Part shown: positions 1-7,835 of the stretch, one piece after another | Layout of the letters: every line of letters starts with the position of its first letter | How positions within the stretch are numbered: position 1 is the first letter of the stretch | Origin: Mitsuokella multacida DSM 20544 | Lineage (GTDB): Bacteria > Bacillota > Negativicutes > Selenomonadales > Selenomonadaceae | Direction of reading: 5' to 3' | DNA: 64,000 nt | Assembly: GCF_000155955.1 (NCBI RefSeq) | Contig: NZ_GG697141.2 | Location: forward strand, 1,140,588-1,204,587 | The notes under the pieces: generated by a model | Databases searched by the model: none | What the model was told of the DNA's origin: nothing | What the model saw: the letters and a program-made list of their open reading frames with translations, nothing else | Translations under genes and position numbers: made by a program

Positions 1-124
1 GCTGCGTCGCATAGACAGCCCCCTCTCCGCGGTGCCCCTGTGACACCGTGCCCCGTACAATGCCGAGAGCAGCCAGCGGTCCCGCCACCGCGCCGGGCAT
101 CGATAGTAACACTTATGGTTTTAT

Positions 125-155
125 TATACCATGCTATGGCATAGAACGTACAAGC
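125..155 (-). promoter_or_regulatory. Possible promoter reading out of the left edge
   Basis: On the minus strand a perfect TATAAT (130-125) is preceded by TG and a spacer base (an extended -10), with a weak TTGTAC at 155-150 and a 19-bp spacer. It would drive a gene lying left of the window. The downstream sequence contains no start codon that can be judged here. Confidence 0.35.
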
Positions 156-192
156 GAATTGTTTCGACCATCCCATATTCGCTGCTTCGGCC

Positions 193-247
193 AAAAAAAA
201 TCCCCCCCTCGACCGACTGGAACAGCCCCAGTCAGTCGAGGGGGATT
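193..247 (-). terminator. Rho-independent terminator or attenuator, minus strand
   Basis: A GC-rich hairpin (arms 199-220 and 228-247, one mismatch) is followed on the minus strand by eight T residues. No minus-strand gene lies immediately to its right. It either lost its gene when the neighbouring IS607 element arrived, or it is an attenuator for a gene beyond the left edge. Confidence 0.6.
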
Positions 248-303
248 CTCTAAGAGTTGGACTGCTAGGAAAGATGGCTGGCAGGATTTTCTCTTGCATG
301 GTA

Positions 304-325
304 GAACAACTAATTATAGTTGTTC
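304..325. repeat. Perfect 9-bp inverted repeat upstream of tnpA
   Basis: GAACAACTA (304-312) and TAGTTGTTC (317-325) form a perfect palindrome around a 4-nt loop. There is no T-run, so it is not a terminator. It lies just outside the 14-bp terminal repeat of the IS607 element and could be a protein-binding site or part of the element end. Confidence 0.5.
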
Positions 326-412
326 AGTTGAGAAGGAGTTTTCTTAGGTTATTAATTATATAGACAAACATGTATATTCGTGATATTATATAAACAGAGG
401 AGGGATATGGCT

Positions 413-1075
413 ATGCGCATACCCAATATCACGAATTACAAACCGAAAGAATTTGCCGCATTATTGAATGTCACGGTCAAAACGCTTCAACGCTGGGATC
501 GTGAGAAGATATTGGTTGCAAATAGGACGCCCACGAATCGAAGATATTATACCTACGACCAGTACTTGCAATTCAAGGGCATCGAGAAAGATACGGATTC
601 GCGTAAGATTGTTCTATATGCCAGGGTATCGAGCCGGAAGCAGGCAGATGATCTAGAGAACCAGGTGGATTTCCTCCAGCAATACGCGAATGCTAAAGGC
701 TTGATTGTCGATACCATCGTCCGAGATTATGGCAGTGGTCTGAATTATAACCGTAAGAAATGGAATCAGCTCCTAGATGCTGTCATGGAAAATCAGGTCA
801 GGATAATCCTCGTGTCACACCGCGATCGTTTTGTCCGATTCGGGTTCGATTGGTTTGAGCGGTTCTGCAAGAAGTTCAACGTGGAGATCGTGGTCGTGAA
901 GAACGAGAAGCTGTCCCCGCAGGAAGAGCTGGTGCAGGATATCGTCAGTATACTTCATGTATTTTCTTGTCGGCTTTATGGGTTACGTAAGTACAAGAAG
1001 CAGATTGAAGGAGATGAGGAACTTGCTGAAGGCATTCAAGACAGAGCTCCGTCTCACCGAACGGCAGAAGGATAA
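413..1075 (+). CDS. tnpA: IS607-family serine recombinase TnpA
   Basis: This is a 220-residue transposase of the IS607 type. An N-terminal MerR-like helix-turn-helix (about residues 8-55, with YKPKEFAALLNVTVKTLQRW) precedes a small serine-recombinase catalytic domain. The motif YARVSSRKQADDLENQ carries the catalytic serine at residue 73 (TCG, 629-631), and the downstream HRDRFVRFGFDWFE helix is conserved. The start at 413 is preferred over 407 or GTG 380 because AGGAGGG (398-404) then sits 8 nt upstream. The 3' end overlaps tnpB, so the two are probably translationally coupled. The catalytic residues look intact, so the element is probably mobile. This contrasts with the second IS607 copy at 22.4 kb. 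Confidence 0.9.
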   Translation: MRIPNITNYKPKEFAALLNVTVKTLQRWDREKILVANRTPTNRRYYTYDQYLQFKGIEKDTDSRKIVLYARVSSRKQADDLENQVDFLQQYANAKGLIVDTIVRDYGSGLNYNRKKWNQLLDAVMENQVRIILVSHRDRFVRFGFDWFERFCKKFNVEIVVVKNEKLSPQEELVQDIVSILHVFSCRLYGLRKYKKQIEGDEELAEGIQDRAPSHRTAEG

Positions 1076-2222
1076 AGTTCGCCGTTCACTCGGCATCTGC
1101 CGCTTTCTCGCGAACCAGTACATCGCCCGCAACATCTGGCTGTACCGCCTGTATCAGCGCGGCGTCCTCGATGAAAAACAGCGCCGTTTCGTTACCGCCA
1201 ATGACTTCGACAAGTACGTCAACCATGTGCTGAAGAAGAAATTCCCCTGGATAGACCAGTGCGGGTCCAAAGCGCGCAAGAAAATCCTCGTCAATGCGGA
1301 GCAGGCGTTCAGGCGTTTCTTCAAAGGACAGGCGCACTTCCCGCGCTTCAAGCGGAAAAACCAGCAGAACGTGAAGCTCTACTTCCCGAAGAACAATAAG
1401 GGCGATTGGACCATCTGGCGTCACAAGATACAGATTCCGACTATCGGCAAAGCGCGCCTGAAAGAATTTGGCTATCTGCCGCAGGGCGTGACCATCAAGA
1501 ATGGGCATGTCTCCTATAAAGCGGGTCGTTACTACGTCTCGGTCACAGCCGAGATTGAGGAGATGAGCCGCTATAACAATGACCTAGAGGCATCGTACCA
1601 TCCGCGGTCGGATGGCATCGGTGTGGACCTTGGTGTCAAATCGCTTGCCATTGTCAGCGACGGCAGGATTTTTGAGAATATCAATAGGACTTCCCGGGCC
1701 AGACGGCTCGAGAGGCGGCTGAGAAGAGAGCAGAGGCGTCTCAGCCGCAAGTACGAGATGCGAAAGAAGAAAGGTGGTAGTACTGCTACTGCCTCTGCAA
1801 ATATAGAGAAAAAGAAATTATCGGTACAGAGACTGCATCAGCGGCTGGCGAATCTCCGCCGCAATCACGAGAATCAGGTCATCCACGCACTGGTGGAGCA
1901 AAAACCACGCTTCATCACGGTGGAAGACCTCAACGTGACCGGCATGATAAAGAATCGTCATCTCTCGAAGGCAGTGTCAGATCAGCGCTTCTATTCCTTC
2001 CGTGAAAAGCTGCGGCGCAAGGCAGAGATCATCGGGATTGAGGTTCGCATCGCGGACCGCTTTTACCCGAGTTCCAAGACCTGCCACGCCTGCGGACATG
2101 TGCATAGCGGCCTGAAACTCAAAGACCGCGTCTACGTCTGCCCCGCATGTGGCTTCACGGAGGACCGCGATTTGAATGCAGCGTTGAATCTGCGCGATAC
2201 GAAGAATTATCGCATCGCCTGA
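1023..2222 (+). CDS. tnpB: TnpB RNA-guided nuclease, canonical type
   Basis: This is a 399-residue TnpB (OrfB family). Members of the family are RNA-guided DNA nucleases, ancestral to Cas12, that help retain the element. The RuvC triad is complete when counted from the TTG start: D202 in GIGVDLGVK, E301 in TVEDLNV and D383 in DRDLNAALN. Two CxxC pairs (CHAC and CPAC) form the zinc ribbon between E301 and D383. TTG 1023 is chosen because GAAGGAG (1007-1013) is 9 nt upstream and the product then begins with the family-typical LKAFKTEL. ATG 1014 and ATG 957 are alternatives. It overlaps the end of tnpA. Nothing suggests inactivation. Confidence 0.9.
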   Translation: MLKAFKTELRLTERQKDKVRRSLGICRFLANQYIARNIWLYRLYQRGVLDEKQRRFVTANDFDKYVNHVLKKKFPWIDQCGSKARKKILVNAEQAFRRFFKGQAHFPRFKRKNQQNVKLYFPKNNKGDWTIWRHKIQIPTIGKARLKEFGYLPQGVTIKNGHVSYKAGRYYVSVTAEIEEMSRYNNDLEASYHPRSDGIGVDLGVKSLAIVSDGRIFENINRTSRARRLERRLRREQRRLSRKYEMRKKKGGSTATASANIEKKKLSVQRLHQRLANLRRNHENQVIHALVEQKPRFITVEDLNVTGMIKNRHLSKAVSDQRFYSFREKLRRKAEIIGIEVRIADRFYPSSKTCHACGHVHSGLKLKDRVYVCPACGFTEDRDLNAALNLRDTKNYRIA

Positions 2223-2400
2223 TTCACGTTTCACATCTCGATAAATGTACCGATGGCTAGTCGGGAACAGGCCGTTGCCTTGCGAGGCAAGGAACACGGC
2301 CAACGCCTTTGGAGTGTACAAGAACTTGTGAGTAGTCTCAGGCTTGCCTGGATAAAAGCATACACGATGAATAAGGAATTTTTCTAAGACATGCACATTT
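2223..2400 (+). ncRNA. Candidate omega/reRNA at the 3' end of IS607 element 1
   Basis: Directly after tnpB there is a structured stretch containing a nested hairpin: GGCCGT (2270-2275) with ACGGCC (2296-2301), enclosing TGCCT/AGGCA. A second small hairpin, ACAAG-AA-CTTGT, follows near 2318-2329. TnpB guide RNAs of known systems overlap the tnpB 3' end and run through the right end into flanking DNA, which would supply the guide. The position and structure fit. The RNA boundaries are not determined. Confidence 0.5.
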
Positions 2401-2406
2401 TTGTCT

Positions 2407-3138
2407 ATGTTTTTAGTAGCAGTGAATCGATTGGAACAATTCTTTGCGGGGATGTTCTCGCCGGAATGGCTTGCAGCGCTCTCGGGCATCTTGCTGCTCG
2501 ACCTGCTGCTCTCCGGCGATAACGCCATCCTCATCGCCCTGGCCTGCAAGAACCTGCCGCATGAGATGCGCCGCAAGGCCATCATCGTCGGCGGCCTCGG
2601 CGCCGTCTTCGTGCGCATCGTCTGCACGCTCTTCGCGACCGGGCTGCTCGCCTCGCCGTACATCGAGTTCATCGGCGGTGCCGCGCTCGTCTTCATCGCC
2701 ATCAAGCTCGTCACCGACCACAGCGACGGACGCGTCGACGACAGCGGCAATCATCCGACCACCTTCGGCCAGGCCGTGCGCACGATCCTTATCGCCGACT
2801 TCATCATGAGCATCGACAACATCCTCTCGCTCGCCGGCGTCGCCAACACCGTGCCAGAGGGCAAGTGGAGTCTCATCATCTGCGGCCTCATGATCTCCAT
2901 CCCCATCGTCCTGTTCGGCGCCCAGATCTTCCTGATGATCATGCTCAAGGTCCCCGCCCTCATCTACCTCGGCGCCGGCATCCTCGGCATGACCGCCGCC
3001 GAGCTCATGACCGAGGACAAGGCCCTCGGCGTCTACTTCGCCCCCTACTCACTCGAGCTCAAAGTCCTCTTCGTTGCCGCCGTCCTGCTCATCGGCTACA
3101 CCATCAACCGTCGCCGCGAACGGCAGCACGAAGGCTGA
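2407..3138 (+). CDS. TerC/YjbE-family membrane protein (metal export)
   Basis: This integral membrane protein of about 243 residues belongs to the TerC family. It has seven predicted membrane segments and the two acidic signatures LSGDNA and SIDN in the first and fourth segments. Several Firmicutes family members take part in Mn(II) efflux and in metalation of exported enzymes, and a similar role here is inference. The start is unclear: TTG 2401, ATG 2407, GTG 2422 and ATG 2452 are in frame and none has a convincing ribosome-binding site. The right inverted repeat of the IS607 element overlaps the first codons (2395-2408), so the native leader and possibly the native start were separated from the gene by the insertion. 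It is followed closely by htpX, probably co-transcribed. Confidence 0.8.
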   Translation: MFLVAVNRLEQFFAGMFSPEWLAALSGILLLDLLLSGDNAILIALACKNLPHEMRRKAIIVGGLGAVFVRIVCTLFATGLLASPYIEFIGGAALVFIAIKLVTDHSDGRVDDSGNHPTTFGQAVRTILIADFIMSIDNILSLAGVANTVPEGKWSLIICGLMISIPIVLFGAQIFLMIMLKVPALIYLGAGILGMTAAELMTEDKALGVYFAPYSLELKVLFVAAVLLIGYTINRRRERQHEG

Positions 3139-3181
3139 AGCATATACAAGATAAATGAGATATATCCTAGGAGGAATAATC

Positions 3182-4048
3182 ATGAACATGAATAATATCA
3201 AAACCGTGATGCTCATGGTCCTCATGGCCGTCATCATGATGCTCATCGGCGGACTCGTCGGCGGGCGGACCGGCCTGACCATCATGCTCTTCTTCTCAAT
3301 CGCCATGAACCTCTACAGCTACTGGTGCAGCGACTCCCTCGTCCTGCGCTGGAGCGGCGCCCAGGAAGTCACGCGCGAAGAAGCCCCGCAGCTCTACGCC
3401 CTCGTCGAGAACCTCGCGAACCGCGCCGGACTGCCGATGCCCAAAGTCTGCATCATCGACGCCGACGAGCCCAACGCCTTCGCCACCGGCCGCAACCCCA
3501 ACCACGCAGCCGTCGCCGTCACCACCGGTATCATGCGCGTCCTCGACTACAACGAGATCTCTGGCGTCCTCGCCCACGAGCTCGCACACGTCAAGAACCG
3601 CGACATCCTGACCTCCACCATCGCCTCCATGATGGCCACCGTCATCTCCTACGCCGCCCAGTTCTTCATGTTCTTCGGCGGCTCTAGCGACGACGACGAC
3701 GGCGTCAACCCGATTGCCGCCATCGCCATGATGATCCTCGCCCCGATCGCCGCCATGCTCATCCAGATGGCCATCTCCCGCTCCCGCGAGTACGAAGCCG
3801 ACCACGACGGCGGCGAGATCTGCGGCAACCCCAACTACCTCGCCGACGGCCTCGAGAAAATCGAGTACTACGTGACCCATTCTCAGGAGACCCTGCCGAG
3901 CGCCAAGCCCGCTACCGCCAACATGTACATCGTCAACCCCTTCGAAGGCACCGGCAAAGCCCTGACCAAACTCTTCAGCACCCACCCCGATACAGCCGAA
4001 CGCATTGCCCGCCTGCGCGAACAGGCCAGAGAGATGCGCGTCCGCTAA
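3182..4048 (+). CDS. htpX: Membrane zinc metalloprotease HtpX
   Basis: This 288-residue M48-family protease is a membrane-embedded quality-control enzyme for misfolded membrane proteins. It has two N-terminal hydrophobic segments, the zinc-binding HELAH motif (H132, E133, H136) and the third zinc ligand E203 in SREYEAD. A further pair of hydrophobic segments (about residues 155-200) lies between them. ATG 3182 is chosen because AGGAGGAA ends 5-7 nt upstream; an in-frame ATG at 3155 lacks a site. It lies 43 nt after the TerC-family gene, so the two form a short membrane-stress operon closed by the terminator at 4064-4097. Confidence 0.93.
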   Translation: MNMNNIKTVMLMVLMAVIMMLIGGLVGGRTGLTIMLFFSIAMNLYSYWCSDSLVLRWSGAQEVTREEAPQLYALVENLANRAGLPMPKVCIIDADEPNAFATGRNPNHAAVAVTTGIMRVLDYNEISGVLAHELAHVKNRDILTSTIASMMATVISYAAQFFMFFGGSSDDDDGVNPIAAIAMMILAPIAAMLIQMAISRSREYEADHDGGEICGNPNYLADGLEKIEYYVTHSQETLPSAKPATANMYIVNPFEGTGKALTKLFSTHPDTAERIARLREQAREMRVR

Positions 4049-4063
4049 TCGAATGACGAGCAT

Positions 4064-4097
4064 AAAAAACGAGGTACCGCAACGGTACCTCGTTTTT
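4064..4097. terminator. Bidirectional terminator after htpX
   Basis: The near-perfect hairpin AAAAACGAGGTACCG / CGGTACCTCGTTTTT has a 3-nt CAA loop. T-runs on both strands allow it to serve htpX and the converging prepilin peptidase gene. Confidence 0.85.
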
Positions 4098-4109
4098 GAT
4101 TTGTGTCTA

Positions 4110-4175
4110 GGGGCCGGGGGATGTATTTCGCCTGCAGGAGCGCAGCGACGAAGCCGAAATACATCCCCCGGCCCC
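4110..4175. repeat. Perfect 21-bp inverted repeat with 24-nt loop
   Basis: Positions 4110-4130 are exactly complementary to 4155-4175, a GC-rich outer part followed by ATGTATTTCG. The loop (4131-4154) contains AGCGCAGCG, which also occurs in the loops of the two hairpin elements at 48.4 and 48.8 kb. It lies between the htpX terminator and the convergent prepilin peptidase gene, has no T-run and is not a terminator. Confidence 0.8.
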
Positions 4176-4197
4176 CTTGCTGACCGTATCTCGCCGC

Positions 4198-4851
4198 TCA
4201 CAGCAGCGTAAACAGCAGCGCACTGATCGTGAAGTAAGGCCCGTAGGCGAAGTAATCCCCCTTCTTGCGCTTCCCCGTCGCGAGCATGATCAGCGCCGCC
4301 ATCCCGCCGAGCACGATGCCCGCAATCACGACGGTCATGAGCATATCCGACCCGAGCCAGAGCCCGAGCGCCGCCACGAGCTTGATGTCCCCGCCGCCGA
4401 TGCCGCCCTTCGTCAGCACCGCCAGCGCGAGGAAAACGACGCCGCCCACAGCCGCCGCCATCAGATGGTCCGTCAGCACGCGGTCGAGCAGCGGGATCGA
4501 GATGATCCCCATCACCGCGAACGGTATGAGCATGCGGTCAAAGATCACGCGCTGCTCTAAGTCTGTCCACGTGTAGAGCACCATGAAGTACTGGAAGATC
4601 ATCAAGAACACCAGCTTTGTCAGATGCACGTACGGAAGCGTGAGCATCGTGAAGCAGAACAAGAACCCGATGCAGACCGCAAAGCGCCCCGGCCGCTTCT
4701 TCTCCTGCTCCTCGATGCGCTCCGGGAAGCTCAGCAGCCCCTCCGTGCCCTTCGCCTGGCGGTAGCTCGCCGCGATCCAGCGGCTGCCGAGCAGCCCGCC
4801 GCCCACCGCCAGCAGTACCGAGAGCAGGCATTTCATTATGGTAAATATCAT
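4198..4851 (-). CDS. tadV: Type IV/Flp prepilin peptidase (A24 family)
   Basis: This polytopic aspartic protease of about 217 residues would cleave the leader of Flp prepilins at the cytoplasmic face. The two catalytic aspartates are visible in YTWTDLEQRVI and in GGGDIKLVAALG. The cysteine-rich N-terminal methyltransferase domain of classical PilD is absent, although the protein is longer than minimal TadV/CpaA proteins because of a segment of about 80 residues before the first catalytic motif. ATG 4851 is preferred over GTG 4860 because AAAGGGG lies 8 nt upstream. It is divergent from cpaB-tadC and most likely serves the three Flp-type pilins in this window. Confidence 0.88.
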   Translation of the reverse strand: MIFTIMKCLLSVLLAVGGGLLGSRWIAASYRQAKGTEGLLSFPERIEEQEKKRPGRFAVCIGFLFCFTMLTLPYVHLTKLVFLMIFQYFMVLYTWTDLEQRVIFDRMLIPFAVMGIISIPLLDRVLTDHLMAAAVGGVVFLALAVLTKGGIGGGDIKLVAALGLWLGSDMLMTVVIAGIVLGGMAALIMLATGKRKKGDYFAYGPYFTISALLFTLL

Positions 4852-4950
4852 TCCAAACACCCCTTTTATAAAAAAGAGTTACATGCTGACCTTATCCTAG
4901 CAAAAACGTAGCGATACGTCAAAATTTCTAAGAACAAATTGCGTTAGATA

Positions 4951-4959
4951 TGGTATACT
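4951..4959 (+). promoter_or_regulatory. Extended -10 promoter for the tad operon
   Basis: TGGTATACT (TATACT at 4954-4959 with an upstream TG) lies 122 bp before cpaB, with a poor -35 (AGAACA, 4931-4936). The leader of about 115 nt between promoter and cpaB contains small hairpins but no riboswitch class that I recognise. Confidence 0.55.
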
Positions 4960-5080
4960 TATTGGCATAAGATAAAGATTGCAGAACGCCTTGTTATAAA
5001 AGGCAGGGCAGGTCGCAGCAGCCGTTGCAGTTGAACCCCATATTAGGGATTCATGAAAAGATAAGTAAGGGAATGGCAGT

Positions 5081-6157
5081 ATGGCAAATCAGCTGAAACC
5101 CATGGAGCGCATCCGTGAGTTCCTCGACAAAATCACATATCGTCAATGGGTGGTGGCGGCAGGCGTCGTCAGCATCCTGCTCGGCCTCATGGTCTACCTC
5201 GCGATGTCCGGCGATGACCAGAAAGCGGCCGAGAAGCCGCAGACCAACCTCGTGCAGGTCGTCGCCGCCAAGCAGGACATCCCCGAGCGCACCGTCGTCA
5301 AAGAGGACATGCTCAAGGTCGTAGAGGTCCCGAGTGAGCTCGTGCCCGAGGGCGCCTTCCACGACGTCGCCGATGCAATTGACCATCCGACGAGCACCGC
5401 GATACAGCAGGGCGACATCATGACCTCGCGCAAAGTCTACGTCGACATCCGCATGGCGGGCTTCACGGGCATCATTCCGCCCGACTGCCGTGCCGTGACC
5501 ATCCCGATAAACGACGTCACCGGCGTTTCGGGCTTCGCGCATCCGGGCGACTACGTCGACATCATGGTCATCACCGGCACGAAGGAGAACGGCATCAACG
5601 GTCGCATCATCCTGCAGGACGTCCTCTTGCTCGGCATCAACCGCACGGCTGACTTGCCGAACACGCCGACCGGCGACAGCAGCAAGAAAGACGGCTCACA
5701 GAGCGACAAGCAGGACGCAAGCTCCGGCACGGCCAATGTCGGCAGCGTCAACACCAAGGCCTCGAGCGACACGATGGCCACCGCCACCGTCGCATTGAAG
5801 CCAGCCGACGCACTCAAGCTCGCCGCCGAGTCGCAGGAAGGCACGCTGTACCTCGTCCTGCGCCCGTTCAAGCCGCGCGACATGTACACGTTCGACACCG
5901 ACTACGCCGGCGTGCCACAGGGCAACGGTCAGGCCGCATCGAGCTCGAGCGCACCGAGTGCGCCGCAGCCAGCTCCGGCACCGGCCTACAGCGCACCGCA
6001 GAGCGCGCCGAGTGCCCCAAGCTATTCGGGTGGCGGCTCCAGCTACAGCGCGCCGAGCAGCTCTAGCTCTGGCGATTCGGCCAGCTCGATGCCCGTCCTC
6101 GGGCGGACCATCGAGGTCATCCGCGGTGTGACATCGACGAGGGAGGGAGTCCAATGA
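5081..6157 (+). CDS. cpaB: Flp pilus assembly protein CpaB/RcpC
   Basis: This 358-residue periplasmic component of the Tad secretion system stabilises the secretin and may bind peptidoglycan. It has one N-terminal membrane anchor (about residues 21-42). An SAF-type domain follows (about residues 46-115, TNLVQVVAAKQDIPERTVV), then the RcpC domain with VSGFAHPGDYVDIMV. Residues 190-230 are Ser/Asp/Gly-rich, and the C-terminal quarter (about 285-345) is a low-complexity Ser/Ala/Pro linker, longer than usual, ending with the conserved IEVIRG. ATG 5081 has AAGGGA 7 nt upstream. It is the first gene of the operon and overlaps cpaC by 4 nt (ATGA). Confidence 0.9.
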   Translation: MANQLKPMERIREFLDKITYRQWVVAAGVVSILLGLMVYLAMSGDDQKAAEKPQTNLVQVVAAKQDIPERTVVKEDMLKVVEVPSELVPEGAFHDVADAIDHPTSTAIQQGDIMTSRKVYVDIRMAGFTGIIPPDCRAVTIPINDVTGVSGFAHPGDYVDIMVITGTKENGINGRIILQDVLLLGINRTADLPNTPTGDSSKKDGSQSDKQDASSGTANVGSVNTKASSDTMATATVALKPADALKLAAESQEGTLYLVLRPFKPRDMYTFDTDYAGVPQGNGQAASSSSAPSAPQPAPAPAYSAPQSAPSAPSYSGGGSSYSAPSSSSSGDSASSMPVLGRTIEVIRGVTSTREGVQ

Positions 6158-7800
6158 AAAACGCCATCTACGGCCTGACGGCCACTGTCATTGCAGCAGC
6201 AGCCATCCTCTCCCCGGCCCCCGCCTACGCGCAGTTCACGCCGCTCTCCATCGACCTCAACCAGTCGTACTACCTCAACACGGGCCGCAATATCACGCGC
6301 GTTGCCATCGCCAATCCAAAGATTGCCGACGTGAGCCTCTTGGACGGCACGTCCTTAAACGTCATCGGCATCTCGCCGGGCACGACGACGCTCAACGTCT
6401 GGGCGTCGAACGGCTACCGCTACGAGTACCGCATCACCGTCTCCGATCAGGACTCCGGCCTCGCCAAGATCGTCCAAGACGCCATCGGCCTGCCAGATGT
6501 GCGCGTCCAGATGATTGGCGGCAAGATATTGCTGCGCGGTACGGTAAAGAACCAGTATGAGCGCAATTTGGCGTACACTATTGCTAAACTTTATGCAAAG
6601 GGTTCTAATTCTAGTCCTAGTCAGGATCAGGGTCAATATGTTTCGACTACAGAGAGTAAAAGTAGTATGACCCCAGATGGTCGATATGAGAATAAAACAG
6701 TAACTAATGATTCGTATCAACGTACGCCCAGAGATACTAGCGGCAGTACTGGCGATTCTGTGGTTAATCTACTAGAAATGACGAATCCGGACCAAATCAA
6801 CATTGAAGCGATGTTTGTTGAGTTGGGGACATCGGATGCCAAAAATCTCGGTATCAATTATGCATCACAGGATATGAGCGATACAGATAGTAGTGGCATC
6901 AAAATGAATGATGTTGGCACTTATTATGCCGGGGAGTCATATGGCCGTCAACGTAGCGGAGGCAACCATTGGTATAACAGTAATTGGCTTTTCACACATT
7001 TTTCGAAAATTAATGCTGAAATCCACGCATTAATTGAGAATGGTAAGGCCCGCGTCATTTCACGCCCTAATGTCACTACCATGAGTGGTAAAAATGCAAG
7101 CATTCTTATTGGTGGCGAGGTTCCTTATCAAGAATCTAATGGTTTTGGTTCGACCACAACATCTTATAAGACATATGGAATAGGAATCCAACTTTGGAAA
7201 CCGACGGTTGATCAGGACGGCAACATCACGACCGAACTCGAGACACAGGTCAGCCGCCTCGACTGGAACAACGCCGTCACCAAGGACGGCTACCGCATGC
7301 CGGGCATCGCGACGCGCTCTGCCTACACGACCGTCAACATCCCTTCGGGCATGACGATGGTCATTGGCGGCCTGCTGAATTCCAACGATGCCAACACCAT
7401 CCAGAAGGTGCCACTCCTCGGCAACATCCCTATCTTAGGCGAGCTCTTCAAGTATCACAACAAGTCGCGTCAGAAGACCGAAATCGTCGTCCTGATCACG
7501 CCGCGTGTCGTCAGCGAAGAGACGCCGGCGCGCATGTCGCCGGACATGGAGGATGCCTACAACGACAGCCGCCGCGAGGTACGCGATATGAAGCAGGTCG
7601 ACGTCAACGGCGAGATTCCCGAGAAGTCGAACGAGCAGCTGGCCAAGGAAGCCAAAGACGCCGCCAAGGCCGCGAAGAAAGCTGCCAAAGCACAGGCCAA
7701 AGCCCCTGCCATCGACCAGTCCGCCGAGCCAACGGCCGACCTGCCGGGCAACCGCATTAAAGCCACTGCCCGCGACATCCTCGACCGCATGGATAAGTAA
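6154..7800 (+). CDS. cpaC: Tad outer-membrane secretin CpaC/RcpA
   Basis: This 548-residue secretin forms the outer-membrane channel for the Flp pilus. A signal peptide (cleavage after AYA, about residue 26) precedes the pilus N-terminal domain and a BON-like segment. The secretin core ends with the conserved VPLLGNIPILGELFKYH and KTEIVVLITPRVV. The C-terminal tail of about 90 residues is Lys/Ala-rich. Codons from about nt 6555 to 7195 are markedly AT-rich, while both flanks are strongly GC-biased, so the gene is a mosaic. The foreign-looking part covers the Ser/Thr-rich insert and the first half of the secretin domain. Its presence implies an outer membrane. Confidence 0.92.
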   Translation: MKNAIYGLTATVIAAAAILSPAPAYAQFTPLSIDLNQSYYLNTGRNITRVAIANPKIADVSLLDGTSLNVIGISPGTTTLNVWASNGYRYEYRITVSDQDSGLAKIVQDAIGLPDVRVQMIGGKILLRGTVKNQYERNLAYTIAKLYAKGSNSSPSQDQGQYVSTTESKSSMTPDGRYENKTVTNDSYQRTPRDTSGSTGDSVVNLLEMTNPDQINIEAMFVELGTSDAKNLGINYASQDMSDTDSSGIKMNDVGTYYAGESYGRQRSGGNHWYNSNWLFTHFSKINAEIHALIENGKARVISRPNVTTMSGKNASILIGGEVPYQESNGFGSTTTSYKTYGIGIQLWKPTVDQDGNITTELETQVSRLDWNNAVTKDGYRMPGIATRSAYTTVNIPSGMTMVIGGLLNSNDANTIQKVPLLGNIPILGELFKYHNKSRQKTEIVVLITPRVVSEETPARMSPDMEDAYNDSRREVRDMKQVDVNGEIPEKSNEQLAKEAKDAAKAAKKAAKAQAKAPAIDQSAEPTADLPGNRIKATARDILDRMDK

Positions 7801-7835
7801 GATGAATCCCTGAATTACCGAAAGGAGTGATGCCC

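Larger units (their letters stand above)
360..2408 (+). mobile_element. IS607-type element 1 (tnpA + tnpB), apparently intact
   Basis: The element holds a serine-recombinase tnpA overlapping a tnpB, the standard IS607 layout. The sequences ATAGACAAACATGT (360-373) and, in inverted orientation, ATAGACAAAAATGT (2408-2395) agree at 13 of 14 positions and bracket both genes, so they are proposed as the element ends. IS607 elements usually lack long terminal inverted repeats and make no target duplication, so the exact boundaries are uncertain by some tens of bases. The right end reaches the first codons of the TerC-family gene. Confidence 0.7.

Noticed and set aside
4960-5080. c-di-GMP (GEMM) riboswitch in the cpaB leader
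   Set aside because: GGCAGGGCAGG is suggestive, but the conserved GEMM core and tetraloop pattern could not be matched.
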